A stretch of 64,000 nucleotides of DNA, taken from positions 62,001 to 126,000 of the forward strand of contig JBFWNT010000001.1 of the NCBI GenBank assembly GCA_050250915.1, given 5' to 3'. This stretch comes from Miltoncostaea sp050250915 (lineage in GTDB: Bacteria; Actinomycetota; Thermoleophilia; Miltoncostaeales; Miltoncostaeaceae). This document shows, piece by piece, positions 52,233-60,576 of this stretch. The position numbers and the translations under genes were made by a program. The notes under the pieces are model-generated. The model ran no database searches. It saw only the letters and a list, made by a program, of their open reading frames with translations, and was not told the origin of the DNA. How positions within the stretch are numbered: position 1 is the first letter of the stretch; each line of letters starts with the position of its first letter.

Positions 52233-53171
52233 TCAGGCCTTCTGCCGGGCCCCCCGGGGCAACGCGAAGAAGACGCCCTCGGCGGACGGCTCCTCCTTGC
52301 CGCCGCGCGCGTAGCCGGCGGTGGTGAGGGCGGTGGCCACCTCCTGCACCAGCACCTCGGGCGCGGAGGCGCCGGCGGTGAGGGCGATGTGGCGCTTGCC
52401 GTCGAGCCAGGCGGGGTCGAGCTCGGACACGTTGTCGATCAGGTGCGACTCGGCGCCCGACGCCTCCGCCACCTCGACCATCCGGTTCGAGTTGGAGGAG
52501 TTCTTCGAGCCCACCACCAGCACCAGGTCGGCGCCCGCCCGCACCGTCTCGCGGACGGCGTCCTGGCGGTTCTGCGTGGCGTAGCAGATGTCGCTCGACT
52601 TCGGGCCCCACAGCGCGGGGAAGCGGCGCTTCAGCACGTCGACGATCTCGGTGGTGTCGTCGATCGAGAGGGTGGTCTGGGTGGTCAGCGCCACGTTCTC
52701 GGGGTCGGGGACCTCGACGGCCTCGGCGTCTTCGACGCTCTCGATGAGGATCACCGACTCGGGGGCCTCGCCGCGCGTCCCGATGACCTCGTCGTGGTCG
52801 CCGTGGCCGACGAGCAGCACCGTCGCGCCGCGGCCCGCGTAGCGGCGCACCTCGGCGTGCACCTTGGAGACCAGGGGGCAGGTCGCGTCGATCACCCGCA
52901 GGCTGCGCTCCTCGCAGACCCGCCGGACGTCGGGGGACACCCCGTGGGCCGAGAGGATGATCGTCTCGCCGACGGGCACCTCGGACTCGCTGTCCACGAA
53001 CACGGCGCCCTTCGCCGCGAGCGACTCCACGACGTGCTTGTTGTGCACGATCTCGCCGCGCACGTAGACCGGCGGGCCGAGCTCCTCGAGCATGCGCTCG
53101 ACGGTCTCGATGGCGCGGTCGACGCCCGCGCAGTAGCCCCGGGGAGCGACGAGTTCCAGGTGCGTGGCCAC
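52233..53171 (-). CDS. ispH: 4-hydroxy-3-methylbut-2-enyl diphosphate reductase
   Basis: The 312-residue [4Fe-4S] enzyme performs the last step of the MEP isoprenoid route. The three cluster Cys are in APRGYCAGVDRA, DATCPLVSKVH and SDICYATQNRQ; the substrate loop is GSKNSSNSNRM. GTG 53171 is preceded at 7 nt by TACCCT (53179-53184), so the message is probably leaderless. Confidence 0.97.
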   Translation of the reverse strand: MATHLELVAPRGYCAGVDRAIETVERMLEELGPPVYVRGEIVHNKHVVESLAAKGAVFVDSESEVPVGETIILSAHGVSPDVRRVCEERSLRVIDATCPLVSKVHAEVRRYAGRGATVLLVGHGDHDEVIGTRGEAPESVILIESVEDAEAVEVPDPENVALTTQTTLSIDDTTEIVDVLKRRFPALWGPKSSDICYATQNRQDAVRETVRAGADLVLVVGSKNSSNSNRMVEVAEASGAESHLIDNVSELDPAWLDGKRHIALTAGASAPEVLVQEVATALTTAGYARGGKEEPSAEGVFFALPRGARQKA

Positions 53172-53178
53172 GGTCGCA

Positions 53179-53184
53179 AGGGTA
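53179..53184 (-). promoter_or_regulatory. -10-like hexamer of ispH
   Basis: TACCCT ends 7 nt before the ispH GTG. It lies 15 bp from the divergent TATCGT hexamer, so the two promoters are back to back. Confidence 0.5.
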
Positions 53185-53199
53185 CCCCACCCGACCCCG

Positions 53200-53205
53200 T
53201 ATCGT
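53200..53205 (+). promoter_or_regulatory. -10-like hexamer of the hydrolase operon
   Basis: TATCGT ends 7 nt before GTG 53213. Confidence 0.5.
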
Positions 53206-53212
53206 CCTCGGG

Positions 53213-54019
53213 GTGTCCGATGTCGCCACCATCGAGCTCGGCGCGGGCCCGGCCGTGCTGCTGGTCCACGGGCTCAACGGCTTCAAGGAGGGCTGGGGTC
53301 CCCTGCCGCAGGCGCTGGCCGACGCCGGGCACCGCGTCATCGCCCCCGACCTGCCCGGTTTCGGCGCGAGCCGGCGGCTGCGGCACACCGGCCCCCAGTC
53401 GCTCGCCGACGCCCTGGGCCCCCTGGTGGAGGGGCACGCGCCGGTCGATGTGGTGGCCCACTCGCTGGGCACCCAGGTGGCGATGGCCCTCGCCGCGGAG
53501 CACCCCGCAGAGGTGCGACGGGTGGCGCTCGTGTCGCCGTGGGTGACCGCCAGGCCGCGGCGCTTCCCCCCGCGGCGTGTGTCCGACGTGCTCCAGCTCC
53601 CGCTGGTGGGCCGGCCCCTCGGCCGCCTGGCGATCGGGCGCCTGCGTCGCGACCCGGAGCGCCGCCGCCAGGCCTATCTCTCGGTGCTGGCCCACCCCGA
53701 GCGGGCCGCCGGCGACCCGGGGATGGCGGCGCTGCTGGAGCTGGCCGCCGACCGCCTGGTCGACGCCGACCTGCACGCGATGGCCGACTGGGCGGCGAGC
53801 GGGATGGCCTACGACGTGCGCCCGCTGGCGCCGCGCATCGCGCAGCCGACCCTCGTGGTGGCCGGCGCCCTGGACCGGGTGACCCCCGTGGAGGGCGCGC
53901 TGCGGCTGGTGAGCGTGCTGCCTGCGGGGCGGATGCTGCGGCTGCCGGACGTCGCCCACTTCCCGCACCTGGAGGTGCCGGATGTGGTCCTGCCCGCCCT
54001 CGCGGAGCACCTGGCGTGA
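53213..54019 (+). CDS. alpha/beta hydrolase
   Basis: The 268-residue protein has the oxyanion segment VLLVHGLNGFKEGW, nucleophile Ser in VVAHSLGTQVAM, an acid in AGALDRVTP and the final His in DVAHFPHLEVP. The substrate cannot be told. It is the first of three overlapping genes. Confidence 0.9.
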   Translation: MSDVATIELGAGPAVLLVHGLNGFKEGWGPLPQALADAGHRVIAPDLPGFGASRRLRHTGPQSLADALGPLVEGHAPVDVVAHSLGTQVAMALAAEHPAEVRRVALVSPWVTARPRRFPPRRVSDVLQLPLVGRPLGRLAIGRLRRDPERRRQAYLSVLAHPERAAGDPGMAALLELAADRLVDADLHAMADWAASGMAYDVRPLAPRIAQPTLVVAGALDRVTPVEGALRLVSVLPAGRMLRLPDVAHFPHLEVPDVVLPALAEHLA

Positions 54020-54774
54020 GCGACGAGCTGCTCCAGGTCGCGCTCGCGGCGGCGCTCCCGGCGGGTTCGCTGCTGCTGGAGCGGTTCCGGGAGCCCGCCA
54101 CCGGCCTGAGCGCCAAGACCAGCCGCACCGACCTGGTGAGCGACGCCGACCGGGCCGCCGAGCAGCTCATCGCCGGCGCGATCCTGGACGCGCGGCCCGG
54201 CGACGCCCTGGTGGCCGAGGAGGGCGCCGCGGCCGACGGCGACTCGGGGGTGCGCTGGTTCGTCGACCCGCTCGACGGCACCATCAACTTCCTGTGGGGC
54301 GTCCCGCACTGGTGCGTCAGCGTCGCGGCCTACGACGGGGACGGGGCGCTGGCCGGGGTGGTCCACGACCCGAACCGCGGCGAGACGTTCACCGCCGTGC
54401 GCGGCGGCGGCGCGCGCCTGGACGGCGCGCCGATCGCGGTGCGCCCGCCCACGCCGCTGTCGGAGGCCCTCGTGGCGACCGGGTTCGAGTACACCGCCGA
54501 GGCGCGCGCACGCCAGGCGCGCCTGCTCACCACGGTGCTGCCGGCGGTTCGCGACGTCCGCCGCTTCGGCGCCGCCGCCCTCGACCTGTGCTGGGTCGCG
54601 GCCGGCCGCTTCGACGGCTACTTCGAGACGGGCCTGAAGGCCTGGGACCGCGCCGCCGGCGAGATGATCGTGCGCGAGGCGGGCGGGGCCGTGGAGGACA
54701 TGGCGTTCGACGGCGTCGTCGCCGGGCACCCGGCCGTCGTCGCCGGCCTGCGCGGGCTGGTGGCGGACGGATGA
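54016..54774 (+). CDS. inositol monophosphatase family protein
   Basis: The 252-residue Mg-dependent phosphatase has TDLVSDADRAAEQL, the metal motif VDPLDGTINFLWG and ETGLKAWDRAAGEMIV, all typical of SuhB/IMPase or histidinol-phosphatase members. It overlaps both neighbours by four bases. It could dephosphorylate inositol-1-phosphate or histidinol phosphate. Confidence 0.92.
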   Translation: MSDELLQVALAAALPAGSLLLERFREPATGLSAKTSRTDLVSDADRAAEQLIAGAILDARPGDALVAEEGAAADGDSGVRWFVDPLDGTINFLWGVPHWCVSVAAYDGDGALAGVVHDPNRGETFTAVRGGGARLDGAPIAVRPPTPLSEALVATGFEYTAEARARQARLLTTVLPAVRDVRRFGAAALDLCWVAAGRFDGYFETGLKAWDRAAGEMIVREAGGAVEDMAFDGVVAGHPAVVAGLRGLVADG

Positions 54775-55556
54775 GCGCCGAGACCGCCCCTCAGCGGCTG
54801 TGGGAGGTGGACGTCGTCCGGACGGCCGCCATCCTGATGATGGTCGCGTACCACGCGGCCTGGGACGTCTTCCACCTGGCGCCCTCGGTGGAGGTCGACC
54901 CCTTCGACGGCGGCTGGCGGGCCCTCCAGGTGGCGTGCGGCTCGACCTTCCTCTTCGTGGTGGGGGTGAGCCTGGCGATCTCGAACGCCCGCGGCCGTGC
55001 CCGGGGGCTCGACGGCTGGGCGCTCTACCAGCGCCACCTGCGCCGGGCCCTCCAGGTGGCGGCGGCCGCGCTGCTCGTGACGCTGGTGACCCAGATCGCC
55101 CTGGGCGACGACTACGTGCGCTTCGGGATCCTCCACTGCATCGCCGTCGCGATGATCGTGGGCCCGTTGCTCATCCGCCTGGGGTGGTGGAACGTGCCTC
55201 TCGGCGCCGCGGTGATCGCCGTGGGCGTCGCGCTGGAGTCGCGCGCCGCCTCGGACGTCCCCGGCCTGTTCCTCGTCGGCGTGCGCCCGATCCACGGCAC
55301 GGTCGACTGGTACCCCGTGCTGCCCTGGCTCGGCCCCATGATGATCGGCCTGGCGGTGGGGCGGGCCCTGTACCCGGGGGGCCGCCGCGGGCGGTGGGGT
55401 GACCGGCTGCCGGAGCCGGGCTTCGCGCGGACGCTCGGTGCGCCCGGGCGCCACGCGCTGCCGATCTACCTGGTGCACCAGGGGGTGCTGATCCCGCTGG
55501 TCGCCGCGGTCCTGGCGATCGCCGGGATCCAGGTGAGCGGGAGCCTCTTCAGCTAG
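54771..55556 (+). CDS. DUF1624/heparan-alpha-glucosaminide N-acetyltransferase-like membrane protein
   Basis: The 261-residue polytopic protein opens RLWEVDVVRTAAILMMVAYH, with GSTFLFVVGVSLAIS, FGILHCIAVAMI and PIYLVHQGVLIP. These match the YeiB/HGSNAT-like acyltransferase fold (DUF1624). It probably acylates a cell-surface sugar. It is the third gene of the operon and overlaps the convergent heme-oxygenase-like gene by eight bases. Confidence 0.88.
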   Translation: MSAETAPQRLWEVDVVRTAAILMMVAYHAAWDVFHLAPSVEVDPFDGGWRALQVACGSTFLFVVGVSLAISNARGRARGLDGWALYQRHLRRALQVAAAALLVTLVTQIALGDDYVRFGILHCIAVAMIVGPLLIRLGWWNVPLGAAVIAVGVALESRAASDVPGLFLVGVRPIHGTVDWYPVLPWLGPMMIGLAVGRALYPGGRRGRWGDRLPEPGFARTLGAPGRHALPIYLVHQGVLIPLVAAVLAIAGIQVSGSLFS

Positions 55557-56235
55557 GCGGGTGCGCGAGCGCGCCGGCCATCGCGCCGCCGACGATGGCG
55601 AACGTGAGCTGGGCGGCCCACACGGCGCGGTCGACCTCGGCGCCGGCGCAGCCGCGTCCCCAGGCGTCGATGCGCGCCTGCACGTCGGCCCAGCGCCGGG
55701 CGGTGCGGGGCCCGAGGCCCCGGAAGAAGGTGGTGGCCTCGCCGGGCGCCAGGTCCAGGTGGCGCTCGACCAGCGGGGCGATCACCGGCCCGGTCAGGGC
55801 GGAGCCCTCGAGGACGAAGATCGTGCCGACGCCCTCCGCCAGGCCCATCGCGGCGGCGGGGCGGCCCGCCGTCTCCGCGGTTCCGCCGAGGGCGGCGAGG
55901 TCGGCGCGCAGCGCGTCGGACCGGCGGACGGCGTCGAGGCCGAGCGCCGGGACGGCGCCGCTGGTGGCCAGCGTCCGCTCCACCGCGTCCCACGCCAGCA
56001 GCATCGCGACGAGCAGCGCCCGGTAGTGGGCGCGCCCGGTGAGGCCGCCGGGCAGGTCGAGGCGCCCGTCCACGTGCTCGTGCAGCGGGGCGGTGCCGCG
56101 GCCGAGGCGGTCCGAGAGCGGCCCGGCCTGACGGCCGCCGCGCCGGCGCGAGGGCCGGGTGTGCCCCGCGTCCGGCAGGGTCAGCACGATCGCGCCGCCG
56201 CCGGGGGTGTGGACCGCCGCCATTGCGCGCCACAT
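55549..56235 (-). CDS. heme oxygenase-like protein
   Basis: The product has about 228 residues. After an unusual 50-residue N-terminus, LSDRLGRGTAPLHEHVD gives the proximal-His helix of the heme oxygenase fold; ALLVAMLLAWDAVERTL, GTIFVLEGSALTGPV and FFRGLGP follow, as in bacteriophytochrome-type HOs. It may degrade heme to biliverdin and iron; no phytochrome is nearby. ATG 56235 has GGAGGGGG nine bases upstream; ATG 56223 is the alternative. Confidence 0.78.
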   Translation of the reverse strand: MWRAMAAVHTPGGGAIVLTLPDAGHTRPSRRRGGRQAGPLSDRLGRGTAPLHEHVDGRLDLPGGLTGRAHYRALLVAMLLAWDAVERTLATSGAVPALGLDAVRRSDALRADLAALGGTAETAGRPAAAMGLAEGVGTIFVLEGSALTGPVIAPLVERHLDLAPGEATTFFRGLGPRTARRWADVQARIDAWGRGCAGAEVDRAVWAAQLTFAIVGGAMAGALAHPPS

Positions 56236-56284
56236 CGGTGCCGGCCCCCTCCACCTTGAGCCCGGCGGCGTGGATGATGGCGGC

Positions 56285-56881
56285 ATGGCCTCCGCGCTCG
56301 ACCGCCTGGAGCACGTCCACCCGGAGGACCGCGCCGCGTGGCGGGCCTGGCTGGTCGCCAACCACGCCACCGCCGACGGTGCGTGGCTCGTGAGCTGGAA
56401 GGCGGCGACCGGGCGGCCGCGCCTGCCCTACGCCGACACCGTGGAGGAGGCGCTCTGCGTCGGCTGGGTCGACAGCCGCGCGGGGACGATCGACGGCGAG
56501 CGCTCGCGGCTGCTGTTCACGCCGCGCAAGGCGGGCAGCGGGTGGTCGCGCCCCAACAAGGAGCGGATCGAGCGGCTCACCGCGGCGGGGCTCTTGCTCC
56601 CCGCGGGGGTCGCGGTGGTGGAGGCGGCCCAGGCCGACGGCTCGTGGTTCGCGCTCGACGACGTCGAGAACCTGGTGGAGCCCCCGGAGCTGGCGGAGGC
56701 GCTCGATGCCGACCCCCGCGCCCGCGGCCACTGGGACGCGTTCCCCCGCTCGGCGAAGCGGGCGATCCTGGAGTGGATCAGTACGGCGCGGAAGCCGGAG
56801 ACCAAGTCGAAGCGCATCGCCGAGACGGCGCGGCTCGCCGCGGAGAACGTCCGCGCCAACCAGTGGCGGCCCAAGGGCTGA
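56285..56881 (+). CDS. YdeI/OmpD-associated family protein
   Basis: The 198-residue product contains GAWLVSWKAATGRPRLPYAD, EALCVGWVDSRAGTID and FPRSAKRAILEWISTARKPETKSKRI, the conserved blocks of the YdeI family (DUF1905-related, unclear function). There is no signal peptide. It is divergent from the heme-oxygenase-like gene. Confidence 0.88.
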   Translation: MASALDRLEHVHPEDRAAWRAWLVANHATADGAWLVSWKAATGRPRLPYADTVEEALCVGWVDSRAGTIDGERSRLLFTPRKAGSGWSRPNKERIERLTAAGLLLPAGVAVVEAAQADGSWFALDDVENLVEPPELAEALDADPRARGHWDAFPRSAKRAILEWISTARKPETKSKRIAETARLAAENVRANQWRPKG

Positions 56882-56899
56882 GCCCCCGGCCGCCCGGCG

Positions 56900-57173
56900 T
56901 CACCCCGGGGCGTCGAGCGGCGACCAGGTCATGCGGTCGACCGGCAGGCGCGGCGAAGTCGTCGGTGAAGGCCGGGTCGCGGAACGGGTGCAGTCCCGTC
57001 CCGACGGCCGCGGACGCCCCCGGCGCGACGGCGTCGGGTCTGCACGCCCGACACCCGCGGCGGCGGCTCGTGGTCCTCGCCCATCCAGAGCCCCTGCCCG
57101 GGCGGGATGAACAGCCGCAGGCACGAGCCGCGTCGAAGTCCTCCAGGAAGACGCCCCGATCCTGCCCGCTCAG
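56900..57173 (-). pseudogene. small gene broken by three frameshifts, family unknown
   Basis: Protein-like stretches follow in three frames. LSGQDRGVFLEDFDAA is followed in another frame by CLRLFIPPGQGLWMGEDHEP. Back in the first frame comes DAVAPGASAAVGTGLHPFRD and on to FTDDFA. The third frame gives RLPVDRMTWSPLDAPG and TGA. Joined, they would make a plausible protein of about 88 residues. The start would be CTG overlapping the zinc-ribbon stop as CTGA. It is either a decayed gene or a site of sequencing errors; I recognise no family. Confidence 0.5.
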
Positions 57174-57361
57174 GAGTCGGCCGACGCCTCCGGGACGGGG
57201 TACTCGGCGCCGCACCATTCGCAGTGGGTCGCCGGCTCGTCCGCGGCGGCACGCACCGTGCGGGCCGGCCCGTGCGGGTGCTCCGCCGGACGGCTCGCGG
57301 GGTCGTAGTCGGCCCCGCACCATTCGCACTTGGTCTGCTGGTCGGGTGGGTCGGTGGTCAC
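57170..57361 (-). CDS. small protein with two zinc-ribbon-like CxxC repeats
   Basis: The 63-residue protein holds two near-identical units, CEWCGADYDP and CEWCGAEYPV, about 30 residues apart. The four Cys could bind one zinc ion. The GTG start at 57361 is the only good one. It is followed at once by the broken gene. Function unknown. Confidence 0.65.
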   Translation of the reverse strand: MTTDPPDQQTKCEWCGADYDPASRPAEHPHGPARTVRAAADEPATHCEWCGAEYPVPEASADS

Positions 57362-57440
57362 GCCCGCATCCTGTCGTCAATCGTGGCCGCCACCATCCGG
57401 GACTCCCCGGCGCGACGCTGCGGCAATGCCGCGGGGGCGC

Positions 57441-58265
57441 TCAGCAACACCCGGCCGCCCCGTCCGCCACAGGCCGGACGCTCGGTGCGTCGGCCGGCTT
57501 GATTCCGCTGACGATGGCGCCGTGCAGGCCGTCGGCCACCTCGTGGGTGAACCGGATGTCCACGTCGGCGAAGCCCGCCTCGTCCAGGAACGCCCGGTAC
57601 TCGCCGAGCGACAGGGCGCCGGCGATGCACCCGGCCCATCCGCCTCGCTCGGCGCGTTCCGCGGCGGTCAGGCGGTCCTCGGCGACGACGTCGCTGATGC
57701 CGATGCGGCCGCCCGGCCGCAGCACCCGGAACGTCTCCCTGAGCACCGCCTGCTTGTCGGGCGACAGGTTCACCACGCAGTTGGAGATGACGATGTCCAC
57801 GGTCTCGGCGGGGAGGGGGATCTCCTCGATGCGGCCCTTGAGGAACTCGACGTTGGTCGCCTTCGCCTCGGCCGCGTTGCGCCGCGCGAGCGCCAGCATC
57901 TCGTCGGTCATGTCGAGGCCGTACGCCTTCCCTGCGGGCCCGACGCGGCGGGCGGAGAGGAGCACGTCGATGCCCCCGCCGGAACCCAGGTCCAGGACGG
58001 TCTCGCCCTCCCGGAGGTCGGCGACGGCGGTGGGGTTGCCGCAGCCGAGGCTCGCCAGCACGGCCTGCTCGGGGAGCGCCCCCTGGTCGTCGGATCCGTA
58101 GAGGGCGCCGCCGAACACCGCCTCCCCCGGGGCGCAGCAGCCGCCCTCACCGCAGCCGGACACGATGCCCGGCTGGGCGCCGGAGGCCGCCTCGTCCGCC
58201 GCCTGGGCGTATCGCCGCCGGACCTGCTCGTGGATGTCCGTCGCGGCCGTCTCGTCGCTCAGCAT
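57441..58265 (-). CDS. arsM: arsenite S-adenosylmethionine methyltransferase
   Basis: The 274-residue enzyme methylates As(III). The SAM site is VLDLGSGGGIDVLLSARR. Arsenic-binding Cys are visible in GCGEGGCCAPG and ISNCVVNLSPDK, and the C-terminus ends AAGCC. ATG 58265 overlaps the arsR stop. It gives a route to volatile or less toxic methylarsenicals. Confidence 0.94.
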   Translation of the reverse strand: MLSDETAATDIHEQVRRRYAQAADEAASGAQPGIVSGCGEGGCCAPGEAVFGGALYGSDDQGALPEQAVLASLGCGNPTAVADLREGETVLDLGSGGGIDVLLSARRVGPAGKAYGLDMTDEMLALARRNAAEAKATNVEFLKGRIEEIPLPAETVDIVISNCVVNLSPDKQAVLRETFRVLRPGGRIGISDVVAEDRLTAAERAERGGWAGCIAGALSLGEYRAFLDEAGFADVDIRFTHEVADGLHGAIVSGIKPADAPSVRPVADGAAGCC

Positions 58266-58639
58266 TCGCACGCCTCCCGTGGCGGGCCGGCGACCCACGT
58301 GGCGAACTCCGTGAGGGCCTCCGGCACGACGTAGTAGTAGGCCCACAAGCCGCGCCGCTCGGAATCGACGAGCCCCGCCTGGCGTAGCACCTTCAGGTGG
58401 TGCGACACGGTGGACTGGCCGACGTCGAACAGAGGGATCAGCTCGCAGACGCAGACCTTGCCGGCGTGCTTGCGGAGCACGTCGATCAGCTGCAGCCGGA
58501 TGGGGTCGCCGAGTGCCTTCGCCACGACCGCCATCCGGTCGGCGGTGTCGCGCTCGACGTCGGGATAGACGACCGGCTCGCAACACGGCTCGCCCGCCGG
58601 CCGCTTGGTCTTCGGGGTCAACTCGATATCGATCGCCAT
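58259..58639 (-). CDS. arsR: arsenical-responsive ArsR repressor
   Basis: The 126-residue winged-helix repressor includes VVAKALGDPIRLQLIDVL, KVCVCELIPLF with the metalloid-binding CxC, and VGQSTVSHHLKVLRQAGLV. Extra Cys occur near both ends (PCCEP and EACEC) and could add ligands. ATG 58639 lies 7 nt after TAGAAG, with TTGACA 17 nt further up: a full promoter and a leaderless message. It controls arsM and probably the divergent operon. Confidence 0.94.
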   Translation of the reverse strand: MAIDIELTPKTKRPAGEPCCEPVVYPDVERDTADRMAVVAKALGDPIRLQLIDVLRKHAGKVCVCELIPLFDVGQSTVSHHLKVLRQAGLVDSERRGLWAYYYVVPEALTEFATWVAGPPREACEC

Positions 58640-58646
58640 GAATCTA

Positions 58647-58686
58647 CTTCTATCGATTGAAGTGAGAGATGTCAATCGAATAGTCT
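58647..58686. promoter_or_regulatory. divergent ars promoters with shared ArsR operator
   Basis: Minus strand: TTGACA (58670-58675), 17-nt spacer, TAGAAG (58647-58652). Plus strand: TTGAAG (58657-58662), 18-nt spacer, TAGTCT (58681-58686). A perfect inverted repeat TCGATTGA/TCAATCGA (58653-58660 and 58672-58679) overlaps both, so one bound repressor could shut both directions. Confidence 0.7.
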
Positions 58687-58693
58687 CCCGGCC

Positions 58694-59824
58694 GTGGCCA
58701 AGTGGATCGCGCTCCTGGTGCTCGGAGTCCTCGCGGCGGGTCTCGTGGCCGGCTGTGGCGACGGCGAGGACGGGGCCCGGGCCGAGGGTTCCGGCTCGAC
58801 CTTCGCGCGGCAGGCGTTCGTGTCGTGGTGCGCCGAGTCGGACCTGTGCACCTACCGGGCGGTCGGATCCGGCAAGGGCGCCGAAGAGGTGGTCGACCAG
58901 ACCACCGAGTTCGGGGCGAGCGACGTCCCCCTGACCGCGGACGAGGTCGCGACGTTCGGCCGCACCTCCGGCGACGTCGCCCCGCAGGGCAGCTCGCCCG
59001 TCCAGGTGCCGGTCCTGCTGGGGGCGGTGACCGTCGCGACGAACGTGAGCGGCGTCGACTACTCCTCCCAGCGCCTGCGGTTCTCGGGCCCGACCCTCGC
59101 CCGGATCTTTGCCGGGGACATCACCACCTGGAGCAACCCGCGGATCGCCGCCGACAACCCCGGGGTCCGGCTGCCGGCGGCGCCGATCACCCGCTGCGTG
59201 CGGGAGGACAGCTCCGGCACCACCGCCGTGTTCACTGAGTTCCTCTCGCGGGTCGACCCGGGATTCGAGGAGACGGTCGGCGCGTCGCGGCTCCCCGACT
59301 GGCCCGGCGCGCGGGTGGAGCGATCGCCCGGCAACGAGGGGGTCGGTGCCTGCCTCCAGGACCGCGCCGACACCATCGGGTACATCGATCTCGCGGACGG
59401 CGTGACGCTGTTCGGCGAGGGGGCACCGCCGGAGCGGGTGTACCGGCTGGCGCAGGTCGGGGTCGAGCGCGCTGGCGCGACGCAATGGGTCAGCCCGACC
59501 GTGCGGTCCACCGCCCTGGCCGGTTCGGTGGGCCTCCCGGCCGGCGCGCCGCTCACCGACTACGGGTCGAGGATCCTCGACGCCCCGGTCGAGGGCGCGT
59601 ATCCGATCGTCGCGACCACGTACATGATCGTCCACGACCGTTACGCGAGCGCCCAGACCTGCGATGCGGTGTCCGCGACGGCGCGGTGGGCGCTCTCCGA
59701 TCGCGGCCAGGCGGCGATCGAGGCGGCCTTCTACGCCCCGGTCGCGGCGTCGATCCGGTCCCGCGGCCGAAACGCGCTCGCCGCCGTCCGGGACGGCGAC
59801 GGCGCCCCATGTGGCACCCGCTGA
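58694..59824 (+). CDS. PstS-like phosphate/arsenate-binding lipoprotein
   Basis: The 376-residue substrate-binding protein has a lipobox (LVAGCGDG), then GSGSTFARQAF, YRAVGSGKGAEEV, EFGASDVPL and REDSSGTTAVFTEFLSR, the phosphate-contact motifs of PstS. No PstC, PstA or PstB is nearby. Its place at the head of an arsenic operon suggests it binds arsenate, or secures phosphate when arsenate competes. It starts with GTG exactly 7 nt after its -10. Confidence 0.88.
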   Translation: MAKWIALLVLGVLAAGLVAGCGDGEDGARAEGSGSTFARQAFVSWCAESDLCTYRAVGSGKGAEEVVDQTTEFGASDVPLTADEVATFGRTSGDVAPQGSSPVQVPVLLGAVTVATNVSGVDYSSQRLRFSGPTLARIFAGDITTWSNPRIAADNPGVRLPAAPITRCVREDSSGTTAVFTEFLSRVDPGFEETVGASRLPDWPGARVERSPGNEGVGACLQDRADTIGYIDLADGVTLFGEGAPPERVYRLAQVGVERAGATQWVSPTVRSTALAGSVGLPAGAPLTDYGSRILDAPVEGAYPIVATTYMIVHDRYASAQTCDAVSATARWALSDRGQAAIEAAFYAPVAASIRSRGRNALAAVRDGDGAPCGTR

Positions 59825-59854
59825 CGATCCATCCACTGCAGGAAGGGACCTGAC

Positions 59855-60574
59855 ATGCGCGTCGCCGTGATCACGGACATCCACGCGAACCTGCCGGCGC
59901 TCGAGACCTCCCTCGCCCGGATCGACGAGTTGGCGGTCGACGCCGTCTACTGCGGCGGCGACCTCGTCGGCTACGGGCCGCACCCGAACGAGGTGTGCGC
60001 CCGGATCGAGGGTCTCGGGATCCCGACCATCTACGGCAACGACGACTACGCCATCGCCCGCGACCTGGACGACTGCGGCTGCGCCTACATCACCCCCCAC
60101 GACCGGGAGCTCGGCCAGGGGTCCGTGGCGTGGACCCTCGAGCACACCGCCGCCCCCTCGAAGGCATTCATGCACGACCTGCCCTTCGAGCTGCGCTTCG
60201 ACATGGACGACGTGCGTGTGCGGCTCGTCCACGGGTCCCCGAGGAAGGTCAACGAGTACCTGTTCGAGGACAAGCCCGCCTCCCTCTATGAGCGCCTCGC
60301 CGCGGGCGCCGACTGCGACGTCCTGGTCTTCGGCCACACACACAAGCCGTGGGTCCACGAGTACGGCGGCGTCCTGTTCGTCAACTGCGGATCCGTGGGG
60401 AAGCCGAAGGACGGCGACCCCCGCGCCGCGTTCGCGGTGCTCGAGAACGCCGCGGGCGGGGGCATGGAGGTCACGATCGAGCGGGTCGCCTACGACGCCG
60501 AGGCCGTGGCCCGGGAGGTCGCCTCCGTCGGCCTTCCCGCGGAGTTCGCCGAGAAGCTGGTGCTGGCGGCCTAG
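59855..60574 (+). CDS. calcineurin-like metallophosphoesterase of the ars operon
   Basis: The 239-residue protein has VITDIHANLPALE, GGDLVGYGPHP, YGNDDYA (a GN-D variant of GNHD), LVHGSPR and VFGHTHKPW: the YfcE/DUF2156-type single-domain fold. SD GGAAGGGA precedes ATG 59855. Related phosphoesterases are found in other arsenic islands, but their role is unknown. Confidence 0.88.
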   Translation: MRVAVITDIHANLPALETSLARIDELAVDAVYCGGDLVGYGPHPNEVCARIEGLGIPTIYGNDDYAIARDLDDCGCAYITPHDRELGQGSVAWTLEHTAAPSKAFMHDLPFELRFDMDDVRVRLVHGSPRKVNEYLFEDKPASLYERLAAGADCDVLVFGHTHKPWVHEYGGVLFVNCGSVGKPKDGDPRAAFAVLENAAGGGMEVTIERVAYDAEAVAREVASVGLPAEFAEKLVLAA

Positions 60575-60576
60575 GG

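Noticed and set aside
57459..57640. Plus-strand ORF antisense to the arsM 3' end.
   Set aside because: The sequence is the complement of clear ArsM coding sequence and has no SD or domain.
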